Both the position numbers and the translations under genes were made by a program. The notes beneath the pieces were generated by a model. The model was not told the origin of the DNA. It saw only the letters and a list, made by a program, of their open reading frames with translations, and made no database searches. Positions 25,390 to 33,330 of a DNA stretch of 52,220 bases are shown here, in pieces (the stretch's first letter is position 1; every line of letters begins with the position of its first letter). Source of the stretch: Methanothrix harundinacea (GTDB lineage Archaea > Halobacteriota > Methanosarcinia > Methanotrichales > Methanotrichaceae); assembly GCA_002506535.1 (NCBI GenBank), contig DAXT01000024.1:11390-63609 (forward strand), given 5' to 3'.

Positions 25390-25522
25390 ATTAGTCCGCT
25401 CTGCCACCCCGGCTCCGGAGGTTCATCTTCAAGCTTCTGGTTTATATCTCTTGGCCCCCGGCGGGGAGATCGACAGGATAGGCTTATGTGGACGGGAGGC
25501 GAACCTGCGGCCGGAGATTTTG

Positions 25523-26743
25523 ATGACGCTTCGAGAGGATGCGCTGGAATTCCACCGGAAATCAAGGGGTAAGATCGCCATAAAGAGCAAGGTTCCCTGC
25601 CGGACGCGGGAAGATCTGAGCCTCGCCTACACCCCGGGAGTGGCCGAGCCCTGCCGCGAGATCGAAAGAGATCCGGAGCTGATCTACGATTACACGTCCA
25701 AGGGAAACCTCGTCGCCGTCGTCACCGACGGGACCGCGGTCCTGGGGCTTGGAGACATAGGCGCTGCGGCGGCGATGCCGGTGATGGAGGGCAAAGCGAT
25801 CCTCTTCAAGGAGTTCGCCGACGTCGACGCCTTCCCCATCTGCATAGACTCTTTGGATCCCGCTGAGATCGTGGAGGTGACCAAGAGGATATCCACCGTC
25901 TTCGGAGGGATCAACCTGGAGGATATAAGCGCCCCCCGCTGCTTCGAGATCGAGGACCGGCTGAAGGCGGAGCTGGATATCCCCATATTCCACGACGACC
26001 AGCACGGAACCGCCGTGGTGACGGCCGCGGCCCTCATCAACGCCCTCAAGGTGGTGGCAAAGGGCTTCGAAGAGGTCCGGGTCGTCACCAGCGGGGCCGG
26101 AGCCGCCGGGGTCGCCGTCTCCAAGTTCCTCATGAGCTTCGGCGTCAAAGACCTTATCCTCTGCGACAGCCGCGGGATCGTCCACACCGGCCGGGGCGAC
26201 CTGAACCCCTCCAAGATGGAGATGGCGAAGATCACAAACCCCGGCGAGAAGACAGGATCCCTCGCCGACGCCCTCGAGGGGGCCGACGTCTTCGTCGGGG
26301 TCTCCGCCCCCGGGATCGTCACCGAGGAGATGGTCAGGTCGATGGCCGGGGGGCCCATCGTCTTCGCCATGGCAAACCCCGTCCCCGAGATCATGCCCGA
26401 CCTCGCCAGGAGGGCCGGAGCGAGGGTCGTCGCCACCGGAAGGTCCGACTTCCCCAACCAGGTGAACAACGTCCTGGGCTTCCCCGGGATCTTCCGGGGG
26501 GCCCTGGACGTCCGGGCGAGGGATATCAACGACGAGATGAAGATCGCCGCCGCCAAGGCGATCGCAACCCTCGCGGAGCCGGTATCGGCGGACCGGATAA
26601 TACCCTCCCCCTTCGACCGGCGGGTGGTGCCAAAAGTAGCCGAGGCGGTGGCGAGGGCGGCGATCGAGTCGGGGGTCGCGAGGCTGGAGGTCGATCCGGC
26701 GGAGGTCGGCCGGAGGGCCGCCGAGAGGACGGGGCTTGGCTAG
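25523..26743 (+). CDS. Malic enzyme (NAD(P)-dependent, decarboxylating)
   Basis: 406 residues, short prokaryotic form without the phosphotransacetylase-like tail. Motifs: LSLAYTPGVAEPCREI, NLVAVVTDGTAVLGLGDIGAAAAMPVMEGKA, IFHDDQHGTAVVTAAALINAL (catalytic and metal Asp), Rossmann VVTSGAGAAGVAVSKFL and ATGRSDFPNQVNNVLGFPGIFRGALDV. Interconverts malate with pyruvate and CO2. ATG 25523 with GGAG 6 nt upstream is chosen; the open frame upstream runs antisense through the tRNA-Ser and is not coding. Confidence 0.92.
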   Translation: MTLREDALEFHRKSRGKIAIKSKVPCRTREDLSLAYTPGVAEPCREIERDPELIYDYTSKGNLVAVVTDGTAVLGLGDIGAAAAMPVMEGKAILFKEFADVDAFPICIDSLDPAEIVEVTKRISTVFGGINLEDISAPRCFEIEDRLKAELDIPIFHDDQHGTAVVTAAALINALKVVAKGFEEVRVVTSGAGAAGVAVSKFLMSFGVKDLILCDSRGIVHTGRGDLNPSKMEMAKITNPGEKTGSLADALEGADVFVGVSAPGIVTEEMVRSMAGGPIVFAMANPVPEIMPDLARRAGARVVATGRSDFPNQVNNVLGFPGIFRGALDVRARDINDEMKIAAAKAIATLAEPVSADRIIPSPFDRRVVPKVAEAVARAAIESGVARLEVDPAEVGRRAAERTGLG

Positions 26744-27464
26744 ATGGCGGCGAGAGAGGGAGGCGGCCAGGCTGGAGACGCTGACGGTCTAACTCGGCCC
26801 AGTGGAGAAGATCGTCGCGAAGGGGCCGAAGACGCATCCTGGAAGGATGGGTTTTGCTCCTCAAAATCAAAATACGCTTATCCGAGGGATGATCTCGTGA
26901 AAGCTGAATTGGTGCGGGGGGAACTCGCCCCCGCACCTGAATGGCTTAGACCGACTCACAAGTGTTCCGCTTTCTGTATAAAACGGAATTTTCTATGCAG
27001 CAAATCATTCAGTTAACCATTCGCAGCAGGATCTTCCTCACCCTCACGTTAGAAATCCGCACAAGATTTCATTGGTCATCGGTTAAGAGAAAAATCGCGA
27101 GGTAGCAACATTCCGAGTAGCAAGTCCACCGAGTCTTGAGGGATCAAAATGGTTGCAGCAATCCTTTCTCAAATTCGGCTCCTCGCTGTTTACTGTGGGT
27201 AAACTTAAGGGGCCACAGATCCAGTAGTCCGATCTTCACGACTTCATGATCGCCTGAAATCAGAACCCTCATTAGATGTATCGCTGCCTTCCGCCCTATT
27301 GGCAGGACTTATGGCTGGCATTTGTATGATTGAGATCGATAATCGCTATCCTGAAGTTACCCACACGAAATAGCGAAGAGCCTCAAATTCTACCCCATTA
27401 TAACTGCGCATAAATCGTGATATGAAACGTAAGATAAAAGCGTTTTATATCCTTAACCGATGAC
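26744..27464. other. Gene-free, increasingly AT-rich region
   Basis: About 720 bp with no acceptable ORF; a 90-codon frame directly after the malic enzyme stop is low-complexity and unsupported. It contains the strong hairpin at 26911-26937 and a looser inverted pair TTCCG ... CGGAA near 26966-26990. Base composition shifts from GC-rich to AT-rich here, marking the left side of the accessory island that continues to ~29.3 kb. Confidence 0.5.
26911..26937 (+). terminator. Perfect 10-bp GC-rich hairpin
   Basis: GGTGCGGGGG (26911-26920) pairs with CCCCCGCACC (26928-26937) over a 7-nt loop. It lies ~170 bp past the malic enzyme stop at the edge of the AT-rich island. No T-run follows. It could be a transcript 3' end or a mobile-element boundary structure. 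Confidence 0.35.
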
Positions 27465-28196
27465 TCATGCACAAGATTCACAAGGTTCACAAGGTAAGAA
27501 GATAGTCCTAGAAGAACCGATTATCGGCTTGATAGTGAATTCTAATTCTCCAGCGGGAATAAAATAAATCTTATCTTCGCCGGGGCTTTCAGGTATTCCT
27601 ATGACCATCATGGCCTCACGTATCGTTCCATCTTCATCTTTACCTAGTACCTTAATTCGATATAATCCTGGTGAGGGGTCATCTTTGAATTTAATGGTCA
27701 AATTAGAACTCTGATCTATCTCAATTACCGGGCGAGTTAAACTAGCAGTTATCCCGTCGTGTCTGTCAGCAACAGCAATATCTAAAAATATTTTTTTATT
27801 GTGTTTAAAATATCGATTTTTATTCGTTGCAATTATTTTATTTTGGAATGTATTATTTTGAACTGATACTTTAACTTCGCCAAAAGCGTTTTCAGCAACA
27901 GTCAGATTGTTCGAAGGGGACTTATTAGATAGTGTAATATACGTATTTTCGAACTCAAGCCGATAATCGCTTGCATCCAGACCAAAAAATGCCGGATACG
28001 TTGTGGCTACAAGTGGACTAAATAATTGTGATAAAGCTATCAATATTGCACCTGCAAATGCAAAATCCAAGTATTTGACCTCTCCGAATAGCGACTCACT
28101 GTATTTATTTAATACTAAAAATATTATTAAACCTACGGCTAATAATATGAGTGTCGCGAAAAAAAGCGTTGCTACGGCCCAGGCCAGATACCACAT
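27465..28196 (-). CDS. Membrane-anchored protein of unknown function (accessory island)
   Basis: 243 residues. Two N-terminal membrane helices (AWAVATLFFATLILLAVGLIIFLVL; FAFAGAILIALSQLFSPLVATTY) precede a ~165-residue beta-rich, Asn-rich domain that is probably extracellular, with N-glycosylation sequons such as NKS, NLT and NNT. Ends with a CEPCESC cysteine cluster. No family is recognised. Codon use is markedly AT-rich compared with flanking genes, a sign of recent acquisition with the recombinase next to it. Confidence 0.55.
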   Translation of the reverse strand: MWYLAWAVATLFFATLILLAVGLIIFLVLNKYSESLFGEVKYLDFAFAGAILIALSQLFSPLVATTYPAFFGLDASDYRLEFENTYITLSNKSPSNNLTVAENAFGEVKVSVQNNTFQNKIIATNKNRYFKHNKKIFLDIAVADRHDGITASLTRPVIEIDQSSNLTIKFKDDPSPGLYRIKVLGKDEDGTIREAMMVIGIPESPGEDKIYFIPAGELEFTIKPIIGSSRTIFLPCEPCESCA

Positions 28197-28514
28197 AAAG
28201 TTCTCCCGATAATGAAAATGTAATGCTTAGCTTGTATATATTCTTAGCTACTCCTTCATTTAATTATATTGCTAATATTATAATATTAAATATCGACGAG
28301 GTGGCGTTTTCGTTGGGCCGTACGGGTTACCAGACATGTCACATGCGCTTATTCTTCGCTACATCCTCGGAGGATGGAGGGAACTGCGAGATCTGCTGCA
28401 CGTACCCCTTCTCTTCTTCGAGCCACTTTATAATATCACGCATAGATGTTCTCAGGGTATAGAATAAGGAAGGCGCCCCTTACCTCTGGCCGTGACCCCA
28501 CGCATAACTGCACA
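28197..28514. other. AT-rich spacer in the accessory island
   Basis: About 318 bp. Contains a TAATATTATAATATTA-type palindrome near 28270-28285. A 34-codon minus-strand frame at 28339-28443 is listed separately at low confidence. Nothing else is supported. Confidence 0.4.
28339..28443 (-). CDS. Possible 34-residue small protein or gene remnant
   Basis: Reads MRDIIKWLEEEKGYVQQISQ, then FPPSSEDVAKNKRM. Amphipathic and protein-like, with no clear ribosome binding site. It lies 71 nt after the recombinase gene in the same direction. It may be the fragment of an element gene. No homologue is recognised. Confidence 0.2.
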   Translation of the reverse strand: MRDIIKWLEEEKGYVQQISQFPPSSEDVAKNKRM

Positions 28515-29099
28515 TTAGATCGACATCTTTTGGTAGCTGCTCTTTCGGTGGTTTATCCCGGCTCGCAAGTAAATCCCGGTGGTTCGGATACTGGCATGTC
28601 CAAGCTGCTCCTGCAAGTCGTTCAACGGGACACCAGCATCCAGGGCAGCGACCGCATGAGCGTGCCGGAGACTGTGGGGGGTGACTATGTTCAGCGCCCG
28701 TCCATCCCTCGATGTATCATAAGAGCGCTGGATTCCAGCAGAGCGGGCTGCCCTGTCGATCATCATCCTTATCCATCGCTGAGAGAGGTGCTTCGAAGGA
28801 TCCCGGCCTGGAAACAACCAGATGGAATCTCTAGGCAGACTCTCAGTCCACTTCTTCAAGTCTGGTATCATGGACTCCAGTACAACAACTTCACGGTATC
28901 GCCGAGTCTTTGTCCGCGCGGCATGGATGTGGATGATGCCCTCTACTGTATCAATATTTTCAAGCTTGGTGGTTACTAACTCCTCGACTCGCATCCCAGT
29001 GCTGAAGAGGAGCATGATGGCGATCTTATCCCGATCGGATTCGACTTCATCCACTAACTTTTTAAAATCATCGATACTGATGAGTTTTGTTATCGTCAT
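28515..29099 (-). CDS. Tyrosine recombinase (catalytic domain only)
   Basis: 194 residues. The catalytic set is complete: R37 (STGMRVEEL), K64 (RTKTRR), H142-x2-R145 (PHSLRHAHA), H168 (QLGHASIRTT) and Y177 (GIYL). The N-terminal core-binding domain of XerA/XerD-type enzymes (~80-100 residues) is missing, so it is shorter than typical archaeal XerA. The ATG follows a TATA-like CTTATATAATG (minus strand, ~29117-29127), so the message is nearly leaderless. Directly beyond the TATA box is a 28-bp dif-like palindrome. Likely integrates or resolves the local AT-rich island. Confidence 0.88.
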   Translation of the reverse strand: MTITKLISIDDFKKLVDEVESDRDKIAIMLLFSTGMRVEELVTTKLENIDTVEGIIHIHAARTKTRRYREVVVLESMIPDLKKWTESLPRDSIWLFPGRDPSKHLSQRWIRMMIDRAARSAGIQRSYDTSRDGRALNIVTPHSLRHAHAVAALDAGVPLNDLQEQLGHASIRTTGIYLRAGINHRKSSYQKMSI

Positions 29100-29130
29100 G
29101 ATCGGTATTTAGCGCCCCATTATATAAGTA

Positions 29131-29158
29131 ACTTCCGATAATTGCCATATTCGGAAGT
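29131..29158. promoter_or_regulatory. 28-bp dif-like inverted repeat (11-6-11)
   Basis: Arms ACTTCCGATAA (29131-29141) and TATTCGGAAGT (29148-29158) flank the spacer TTGCCA; 9 of 11 arm positions are symmetrical. This is the layout of Xer/dif core sites. It lies just upstream of the recombinase TATA box, so it could be its recombination site, an autoregulatory operator, or both. Confidence 0.55.
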
Positions 29159-29310
29159 CACGTACAGTACTCTAATCGTTCTAAAAAAGTATTACGAACG
29201 ATCTTCGACCTCGCGGGGGATCTGAGAAATAGACCTGTCCAGTGACCTCTGAGTAAATGCCCACAGATCAGAGACGGATTTGCGAAAAGACAAAAACGGA
29301 ATAAGAGAGG

Positions 29311-29820
29311 TCAGATATCCTTCTGGACCTCGCCCCTGATATCCTCGAAGTCGATGAAGTGCATCCCCGCCACCTCTTTCAGCTCCCTTGCGATGAACCG
29401 CCTCGTGGACATGACGATGAACCTCTTCCCCCGGGCCCGGAGGAGGCGCAGGGGCCGCTCGAAGTCGCCGTCGCCGCTGACCAGGATCGCCATGTCGTAG
29501 TTCTCGATGGTGTTGAACATGTCCAGGACGATCTCGATGTCGAGGTTCGCCTTCCTGATCTCCCGGCCGTCGTCGAGGACGATGATCTTCAGCTCCTTGG
29601 TGATGATGGAGTAGCCGATGTCGGCTAGAGCCGTCAAGAACCCCTGCTGCCTGGTGTCCGGAGGGTTCTCCTCCCCGACGTAGTAGTAGGCGTCGATGAT
29701 CTCGCCGCCGGTTTTATTCTCTATCCACCGGAGGAGCTTCTCGAAGTTGATCCACCACTTAAGCTCGTCTTTCTGCATGTAAAAGATGTTGGCGCCATCT
29801 ACGAATACCGATATTTTCAC
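29311..29820 (-). CDS. NYN domain (LabA/DUF88-like) putative ribonuclease
   Basis: 169 residues. PIN-like fold signature: SVFVDGANIFYM at the N-terminus (first acidic residue), LDIEIVLDMFNTIENYDMAILVSGDGDFERPLRLLRARGKRFIVMS with the conserved D and SGDGDF motif. LabA-like NYN proteins are predicted metal-dependent RNases. Length is normal for a single domain. GC-rich codon use places it outside the AT-rich island. Target unknown. Confidence 0.82.
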   Translation of the reverse strand: MKISVFVDGANIFYMQKDELKWWINFEKLLRWIENKTGGEIIDAYYYVGEENPPDTRQQGFLTALADIGYSIITKELKIIVLDDGREIRKANLDIEIVLDMFNTIENYDMAILVSGDGDFERPLRLLRARGKRFIVMSTRRFIARELKEVAGMHFIDFEDIRGEVQKDI

Positions 29821-30035
29821 TTATATTTCCCCTTTATGTTAAATATAATTAACATCATGGCCCGTCTCCGGGCTATGACTGCGATTCCGGGTGGGAGTAG
29901 ATCTGAGGATACATATAGTTTGCTGAAAGTTTGCTTCAAGGCAGTTTGCTGAAGGTTTCCTGAAAAAATATCAATTCCGTTGCCTGGAAAAGTACTTATT
30001 AAAGAATATCGTTTATAACATTTAATGGTGAGGAT

Positions 30036-30335
30036 ATGGCCAAGATCGGAGTTGTAAGACATAAGGTGGAGGACTTTCCTGCCTGGAGAGAGAAGTTCGA
30101 CGAACGGATGGAGATCCGCAAGAACAACGGATGGTCGGGGCACGAGCTCTACTACGACGAAGGCCGCAAGGAGGCCTATGTGGTCCATACCGTCTTCGAC
30201 GAGAAGCTGGATATGGCCAAGGAGCATATGGAGAAGTTCAAGGCCATGGGAAGGCGGACGGAGATGAAGCCCTCCGGAAACCCCGACCACTCGATAATGC
30301 CGAGGGGGGAGAGGATCGAGGCGGTCCAATACTGA
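30036..30335 (+). CDS. Small conserved protein, ABM-like dimeric alpha/beta barrel
   Basis: 99 residues: GVVRHKVEDFPAWREKFDE, then MEIRKNNGWSGHELYYDEGRKEAYVVHTVFDEKLDMAKEHMEKF. The beta-alpha-beta-beta-alpha-beta pattern with an F-x-x-W-x-x-x-F helix resembles the ABM/ferredoxin-like dimeric barrel superfamily. No catalytic residues can be assigned. GGTGAGG lies 2-3 nt before the ATG, and a TATA-like GTTTATAAC at 30009-30017. Confidence 0.6.
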   Translation: MAKIGVVRHKVEDFPAWREKFDERMEIRKNNGWSGHELYYDEGRKEAYVVHTVFDEKLDMAKEHMEKFKAMGRRTEMKPSGNPDHSIMPRGERIEAVQY

Positions 30336-30374
30336 ATTCTGCGATTAAACAATAAAAATATTTTTTATCGCCGC

Positions 30375-30397
30375 CGGAGGTATTTATACCAGCTCCG
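30375..30397. promoter_or_regulatory. Inverted repeat enclosing a TATA-like box
   Basis: CGGAG (30375-30379) and CTCCG (30393-30397) flank GGTATTTATACC (30379-30390), itself palindromic and containing TATTTATA. It lies ~110 nt upstream of the dienelactone hydrolase-like lipoprotein gene. A repressor bound here would block TBP; this is inferred from the layout only. Confidence 0.4.
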
Positions 30398-30504
30398 TGC
30401 CGGGATGGCCAAACCGCAGAGGAGCCTTTCGCCGATCAAGCCTCCAGATCAGAGATCACCGAAGATAAATCCGCGAAGACGATTCGTCATTGGAGATGAC
30501 AGCC

Positions 30505-31311
30505 ATGAGATTTCCTATTCTCCTCCTCATGATCGCAGCCCTCCTCTCGGCCTCGGGCTGCGCCGAGAGGGCCGACTGCGAAACCGGGGCCGCCGTAGAG
30601 GGGCTTCCTGTGGAGAGCTTCACCGTGGAGATTATGAGCGATGACCTGACCTATCCCGCCTACGTGGCGGCTCCGGCTCAGGCCGGAGAGAGGATCGGTG
30701 GGGAAGATGAGGCGGCGGTATATCCGGGGGTGGTGATGATCCACTCCTTCAACGGCCTGGAGCCCGGCTACAGAGACCTCGCCGACCGGCTCGCAGCCTC
30801 CGGGTACGTCGTCATCGCCCCGGAGTGGCAGACCTTCGAGAGGACGCCCCGGGATGAAGTCGTTGGGGAGCTCCTCAGGGCCGCCGCAGCCCATCTCATG
30901 GAGAGGGATGACGTCGACGGAGACCGCCTCGGACTCACCGGCTTCTGCGCCGGCGGGAGGTACACGATGCTCTTTTTGCCATCTATGGACGAGTTTCGCT
31001 CCGGCGTAGCCTGGTACGGATTTCCGTATTCGGGAGGCTTCAACGACGAGACAAAGCCCGCCGACCTCATCGACGGCCTCGATGCGCCGATGCTGATCAT
31101 CCACGGGACCGGGGACGTTCCAAGCCCCATCTCGGGGATATACGAGTACGCCGCAGCCCTCGACGCCGCTGGCAAGTACTTCGAGATGAAGGTCTACCAG
31201 GGGGAGGACCACAGCTTCATGATCTCCGGCGGCGAGAGGTCGGATAGCTCCGCCTCCCTCGACGCCGAAGGGGAGATGGCCAGGTTCTTCGATAGGACGC
31301 TTAAAGGATGA
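30505..31311 (+). CDS. Dienelactone hydrolase-family lipoprotein
   Basis: 268 residues. N-terminal lipoprotein signal FPILLLMIAALLSASGC with lipobox-like SASGC, so it is probably membrane-anchored outside the cell. Alpha/beta hydrolase: GVVMIHSFNGLEPGYRDLADRLAASGYVVIAPE, nucleophile Cys in GFCAGGRY, Asp in LIIHGTGDVPSP and His in GEDHSFM. Cys nucleophile, Asp and His match the dienelactone hydrolase triad. ATG 30505 has GGAG 9 nt upstream; longer starts at 30490 and 30496 add non-signal residues. Substrate unknown. Confidence 0.8.
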   Translation: MRFPILLLMIAALLSASGCAERADCETGAAVEGLPVESFTVEIMSDDLTYPAYVAAPAQAGERIGGEDEAAVYPGVVMIHSFNGLEPGYRDLADRLAASGYVVIAPEWQTFERTPRDEVVGELLRAAAAHLMERDDVDGDRLGLTGFCAGGRYTMLFLPSMDEFRSGVAWYGFPYSGGFNDETKPADLIDGLDAPMLIIHGTGDVPSPISGIYEYAAALDAAGKYFEMKVYQGEDHSFMISGGERSDSSASLDAEGEMARFFDRTLKG

Positions 31312-31384
31312 ATATGAGGTCGTTCGAAGGGGCGCGGGGCTGAAAGATACCTCGCTGCGGCTCCCCCTGCCCCTTTTTTCCGCT

Positions 31385-32119
31385 TCAAACCTCCGACCGG
31401 CCCCCGACCATATCGGCCACCCAGTCCCAGTCGTGATCGTAGATGTGGGCCGAGCAGCTGACCGTCGTGATCGAGCCGGGCTCCGCCCCCACCCTCCCGG
31501 CGACGTATTCGAGGAGCCTGGTGAGGCCGTAGAGGTTCGCCGGATAAGCGCCGGCGAAGTCGTGGCTCCGGAAGAGGGCCGTGAGGTGGAGCCTCCCCTG
31601 CCTAATTTTAAAGTCGTCGACCATCATGCAGGGGACCTCCTCCTTCTTCGTATCGACGGGGGGGATCCACGTAACCGCCGAGGCCCTCCGGGAGTTGGGG
31701 CTCGCCCGGAGGCGGCGGACAATGTGCTCGATCTGGTCGACGGGACCGCCGGAGCATCCGGCCTTTCCAAGGTCGTCCCCGCCCTCGTCGCCCCCTCCCC
31801 TCCCGGAGGCGGGCAGGGCCCAAGCCCGGAGCCTCTCGCCGTAGGTGTACTCAAAGCCGGGGTTGTTGCCGCTGATCAGCTGCCCGGCATAATCTTCGAG
31901 GCGGGGCCGGTTCCAGGAGTACTCGTCGGGGATCATATCCCTCCTCGGGTCCTCCACCACCACCTCCAGGGCCAGGATCTCTTTCGTCCTGGTGCCCCGC
32001 TCGTCGGTGATCTCTTCGCCGTCGCGCCAGATGAGGTTTAGCCCCCGCCGCCACGCCTCGGGGATCGTATCCGCCCTGATGAACCTTCCGACCCTCACAA
32101 AACCACCGTTCCCCGTCAT
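31385..32119 (-). CDS. thyA: Thymidylate synthase, archaeal ThyA-like
   Basis: 244 residues. C-terminal half carries family blocks: VPCMMVDDFKIRQGRLHLTA with the catalytic Cys in VPC, LFRSHDFAGAYPANLYGLTRLLEYVA and SCSAHIYDHDWDWV. The upstream NPGFEYTYGERLRAW is also typical. A Gly/Asp-rich loop (SGRGGGDEGGDDLGKAG) is inserted before the QIEHIVRRL helix. Methylates dUMP; archaeal members may use a methanopterin-type carbon donor (inferred). It diverges from the nuclease-like gene, sharing a CTAAAATAGG box at 32131-32140. A GTG at 32098 is an alternative start. Confidence 0.8.
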   Translation of the reverse strand: MTGNGGFVRVGRFIRADTIPEAWRRGLNLIWRDGEEITDERGTRTKEILALEVVVEDPRRDMIPDEYSWNRPRLEDYAGQLISGNNPGFEYTYGERLRAWALPASGRGGGDEGGDDLGKAGCSGGPVDQIEHIVRRLRASPNSRRASAVTWIPPVDTKKEEVPCMMVDDFKIRQGRLHLTALFRSHDFAGAYPANLYGLTRLLEYVAGRVGAEPGSITTVSCSAHIYDHDWDWVADMVGGRSEV

Positions 32120-32185
32120 AGCCCACTTGGCTAAAATAGGTTGGCACTCAACCCTTCAGATAGAGCAGTTCTGGAGATCCTCAAA

Positions 32186-32668
32186 ATGCCCGACTTCGAG
32201 TGGGAGCTGGTGGCGGCCATAAACCGCTTCTTCGAGACCGAGGAGATCAGGGGCGTCGCCTACCGGCTCAAGCAGAGCCGCTACACACCCCAGGTCGTCG
32301 ACCTCCTCGTCGACTCCCCCCACCCCGGTTACTATCTGGCCGTCGAGTGCAAGAGCCTCGACGCCCGCAAGGCTAAGACGTTATACTACAGCCAGCACTT
32401 CTCCCTCGCCTCCGGCGTCCATCAGATCGATAGGATCGACCGGTTCATCGAAGTCTCCGGTCGGCGGGGGGTCCTGGCGGTGGAGCTGCGCAGGGGGCCG
32501 GGAAAGCCCAAGGGGGCCCACCTCATACCCTGGAAGACGGTCATCGACGGCTTCAGGTCCGAGTCTCCAGGCATCCCGGTGGAGAGGATCGAGGCGATCC
32601 CGCCCCTGGGAAGGAAGAACGGGACCTACCGGATAGAGGCCGGGGACCTGGAAAGGCTGGGGATCTAA
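32186..32668 (+). CDS. PD-(D/E)xK-like nuclease domain protein (Hjc-like)
   Basis: About 160 residues. The motif QVVDLLVDSPHPGYYLAVECKS has the D ... ExK spacing of the restriction-endonuclease/Holliday-junction-resolvase fold, preceded by a conserved Glu in the first helix (FEWELVAAINRFFE). The remainder (HQIDRIDRFIEVSGRRGVLAVELRR ... HLIPW) fits the fold. A repair or recombination role is inferred. ATG 32186 is preferred because the TATA-like box at 32131-32140 would start transcription near 32160; an in-frame TTG at 32141 is the longer alternative. Confidence 0.65.
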   Translation: MPDFEWELVAAINRFFETEEIRGVAYRLKQSRYTPQVVDLLVDSPHPGYYLAVECKSLDARKAKTLYYSQHFSLASGVHQIDRIDRFIEVSGRRGVLAVELRRGPGKPKGAHLIPWKTVIDGFRSESPGIPVERIEAIPPLGRKNGTYRIEAGDLERLGI

Positions 32669-32740
32669 AGCCAATCAATTTTACTGGAGACAAGAGAATT
32701 TGGATTAAGCTTATATCCCCTTCCGCCGCTCCCAAAACCC

Positions 32741-33271
32741 ATGAAGCTTCCCGGTACCGCGACCCAGCCGGAGATGGTCCATATCGCCGTAGGAAAGCTC
32801 GATATCAGGCCGGGGATGGCCTTCCTCGATATAGGGTGCGGCTCGGGGGCCGTATCCTTTGCCGCTGCTAGGTTCACCGACCGGATATACGGGATAGATC
32901 GAAGATCCGAGGCGGTGGAGATCTCGAAGGGAAAGGTCCGGGCCGGGACCTTCCTCTGCGGCGAAGCAGGGGAGCTGATCCCGAATCTTCCCGATATCGA
33001 CCGGTGCTTCATCGGCGGGACGAGGGGGATAGAGGCCTTCTTCCCCGCCCTGATGGAGAGGCTCTCTCCCGGAGCCGTCGTTGTAGCCGACCTCGCACGG
33101 ATCGGGATGGCGTCGAAGGTCGCCGAGCTGATGAAGGGGGCGGGGATCTACGAGGAGCTCCTCCAGATCGGGATCGCCCGGGGATACGACCTCGCCGGGG
33201 ACGTCGCCCTCCGGCCGGAGAATCCCATCTTCATGGTGGTGGGGAGGCTTCCAGGAGGTCGGAGCCCTTGA
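32741..33271 (+). CDS. cbiT: Cobalt-precorrin C15-methyltransferase (decarboxylating) CbiT
   Basis: 176 residues of class I SAM methyltransferase: PGTATQPEMVHIAVGKLDIRPGMAFLDIGCGSGAVSFAAA with the SAM-binding DIGCGSG, then GIDRRSEAVEISKGKV and CFIGGTRGIEAFFPALMERL. CbiT methylates C15 and decarboxylates the ring C acetate. First gene of the cbi block. A TATA-like CTTATATCC at 32709-32717 lies ~25 nt before the ATG, so the operon mRNA is leaderless and carries no cobalamin riboswitch. Confidence 0.9.
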   Translation: MKLPGTATQPEMVHIAVGKLDIRPGMAFLDIGCGSGAVSFAAARFTDRIYGIDRRSEAVEISKGKVRAGTFLCGEAGELIPNLPDIDRCFIGGTRGIEAFFPALMERLSPGAVVVADLARIGMASKVAELMKGAGIYEELLQIGIARGYDLAGDVALRPENPIFMVVGRLPGGRSP

Positions 33272-33330
33272 AAGGAAGGGCATCGAAGATGAGGGGCTTG
33301 GGGAGAGGACGGCAGATGTCAGGAGAAGAG

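Larger units (their letters stand above)
25261..25413 (-). tRNA. tRNA-Ser(CGA) with two non-canonical introns
   Basis: On the minus strand the 5' acceptor GCCGGGG (25407-25413) pairs perfectly with CCCCGGC (25265-25271), followed by G and an encoded CCA (25261-25263). Anticodon arm GCAGG-CUCGAGA-CCUGU (25337-25353) gives anticodon CGA (25344-25346). The long variable arm GUCCC-UUCC-GGGAC marks a class II tRNA. The cloverleaf closes only if two insertions are removed: one in the D arm (25357-25389) and one in the T loop (25278-25308). Then D-stem GCA/UGC, an 11-nt D loop GAGCGGACUAA, T-stem UUGGG/CCCAA and T loop UUCAAAU all form, with mature length 86 nt plus CCA. A TATA box (GATATAAAC, minus strand, ~25440-25448) lies 27 nt upstream of the 5' end. 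There is no intron at the usual 37/38 site. Confidence 0.88.

Noticed and set aside
25310..25522. N-terminal extension of the malic enzyme
   Set aside because: Runs antisense through the tRNA-Ser gene; the family N-terminus and a good ribosome binding site are at 25523.
26744..27016. 90-codon frame immediately after the malic enzyme stop
   Set aside because: No independent start signal, spans the 26911 hairpin, and crosses the GC-to-AT composition shift.
32670..32740. Cobalamin riboswitch before the cbi block
   Set aside because: The TATA box is ~25 nt before cbiT, so the mRNA has practically no leader.
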